5,523 nt of DNA from Chersky-822 sp035553055 (GTDB lineage: Bacteria; Actinomycetota; Actinomycetes; Streptosporangiales; Streptosporangiaceae), in assembly GCA_035553055.1 (NCBI GenBank), contig DATNEK010000145.1:1-5523 (forward strand), read 5' to 3'. The notes under the pieces are model-generated. The model ran no database searches. It was not told where the DNA came from and was given only the letters and a program-made list of their open reading frames with translations. The position numbers were made by a program, and so were the translations under genes. Below, one piece after another: positions 5,470 through 5,523 of the stretch. Each line of letters begins with the position of its first letter. Within the stretch, counting starts at the first letter, position 1.

Positions 5470-5523
5470 GGGCGGGGTGGCGCGACCACTGCCGCGAACT
5501 TGCTAGCGCCGGCGCTCGGTGGG

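Noticed and set aside
1..5523. tRNA, rRNA, CRISPR array, insertion sequence or phage attachment site.
   Set aside because: No cloverleaf-like arms, spaced direct repeats, transposase motifs or terminal inverted repeats with target duplications were seen. The palindrome at 238-318 lacks an associated transposase.

Overview
High-GC actinobacterial chromosomal DNA. The assignment rests on strongly G/C-biased third codon positions, GTG initiation, the gene pair for the coproporphyrin-dependent haem pathway, and a HemQ with the actinobacterial active-site pattern (distal His, catalytic Tyr, proximal His). Genus or order cannot be fixed from the sequence; frequent AGG arginine codons are a mild compositional oddity for such a GC-rich genome.

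Layout, left to right. (1) 35-247: decayed cupin gene that has lost its central metal-binding part, carries an in-frame TGA, and ends inside a large inverted repeat. (2) 238-318: nested, partly competing inverted repeat, followed by non-coding DNA up to the next gene. (3) 496-1959 (+) and 1964-2695 (+): a tight two-gene operon, hemG/cgoX (coproporphyrinogen III oxidase) and hemQ/chdC (coproheme decarboxylase). (4) 2699-4456 (-): polX, a full-length family X DNA polymerase with a C-terminal PHP nuclease domain, running tail-to-tail into hemQ with 3 bp between stops. (5) 4521-4964 (+): GNAT acetyltransferase divergent from polX. (6) 4965-5019: 16-bp tandem repeat covering the convergent gap and the 3' end of the last gene. 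(7) 5002-5457 (-): DinB-superfamily protein, probably leaderless.

How the genes work together. CgoX oxidises coproporphyrinogen III to coproporphyrin III; ferrochelatase (encoded elsewhere) inserts iron; HemQ decarboxylates coproheme to haem b. PolX is an independent DNA-repair enzyme. The GNAT and DinB-like proteins are recognisable by fold, but their substrates cannot be told from sequence.

No phage, CRISPR, toxin, secondary-metabolite or other exotic system was seen. The window is mostly housekeeping DNA. The parts most worth a second look are the cupin remnant with its palindrome, the 16-bp repeat at the dinB-like stop codon, and the recurring -10-like hexamer exactly 6 nt upstream of three start codons.
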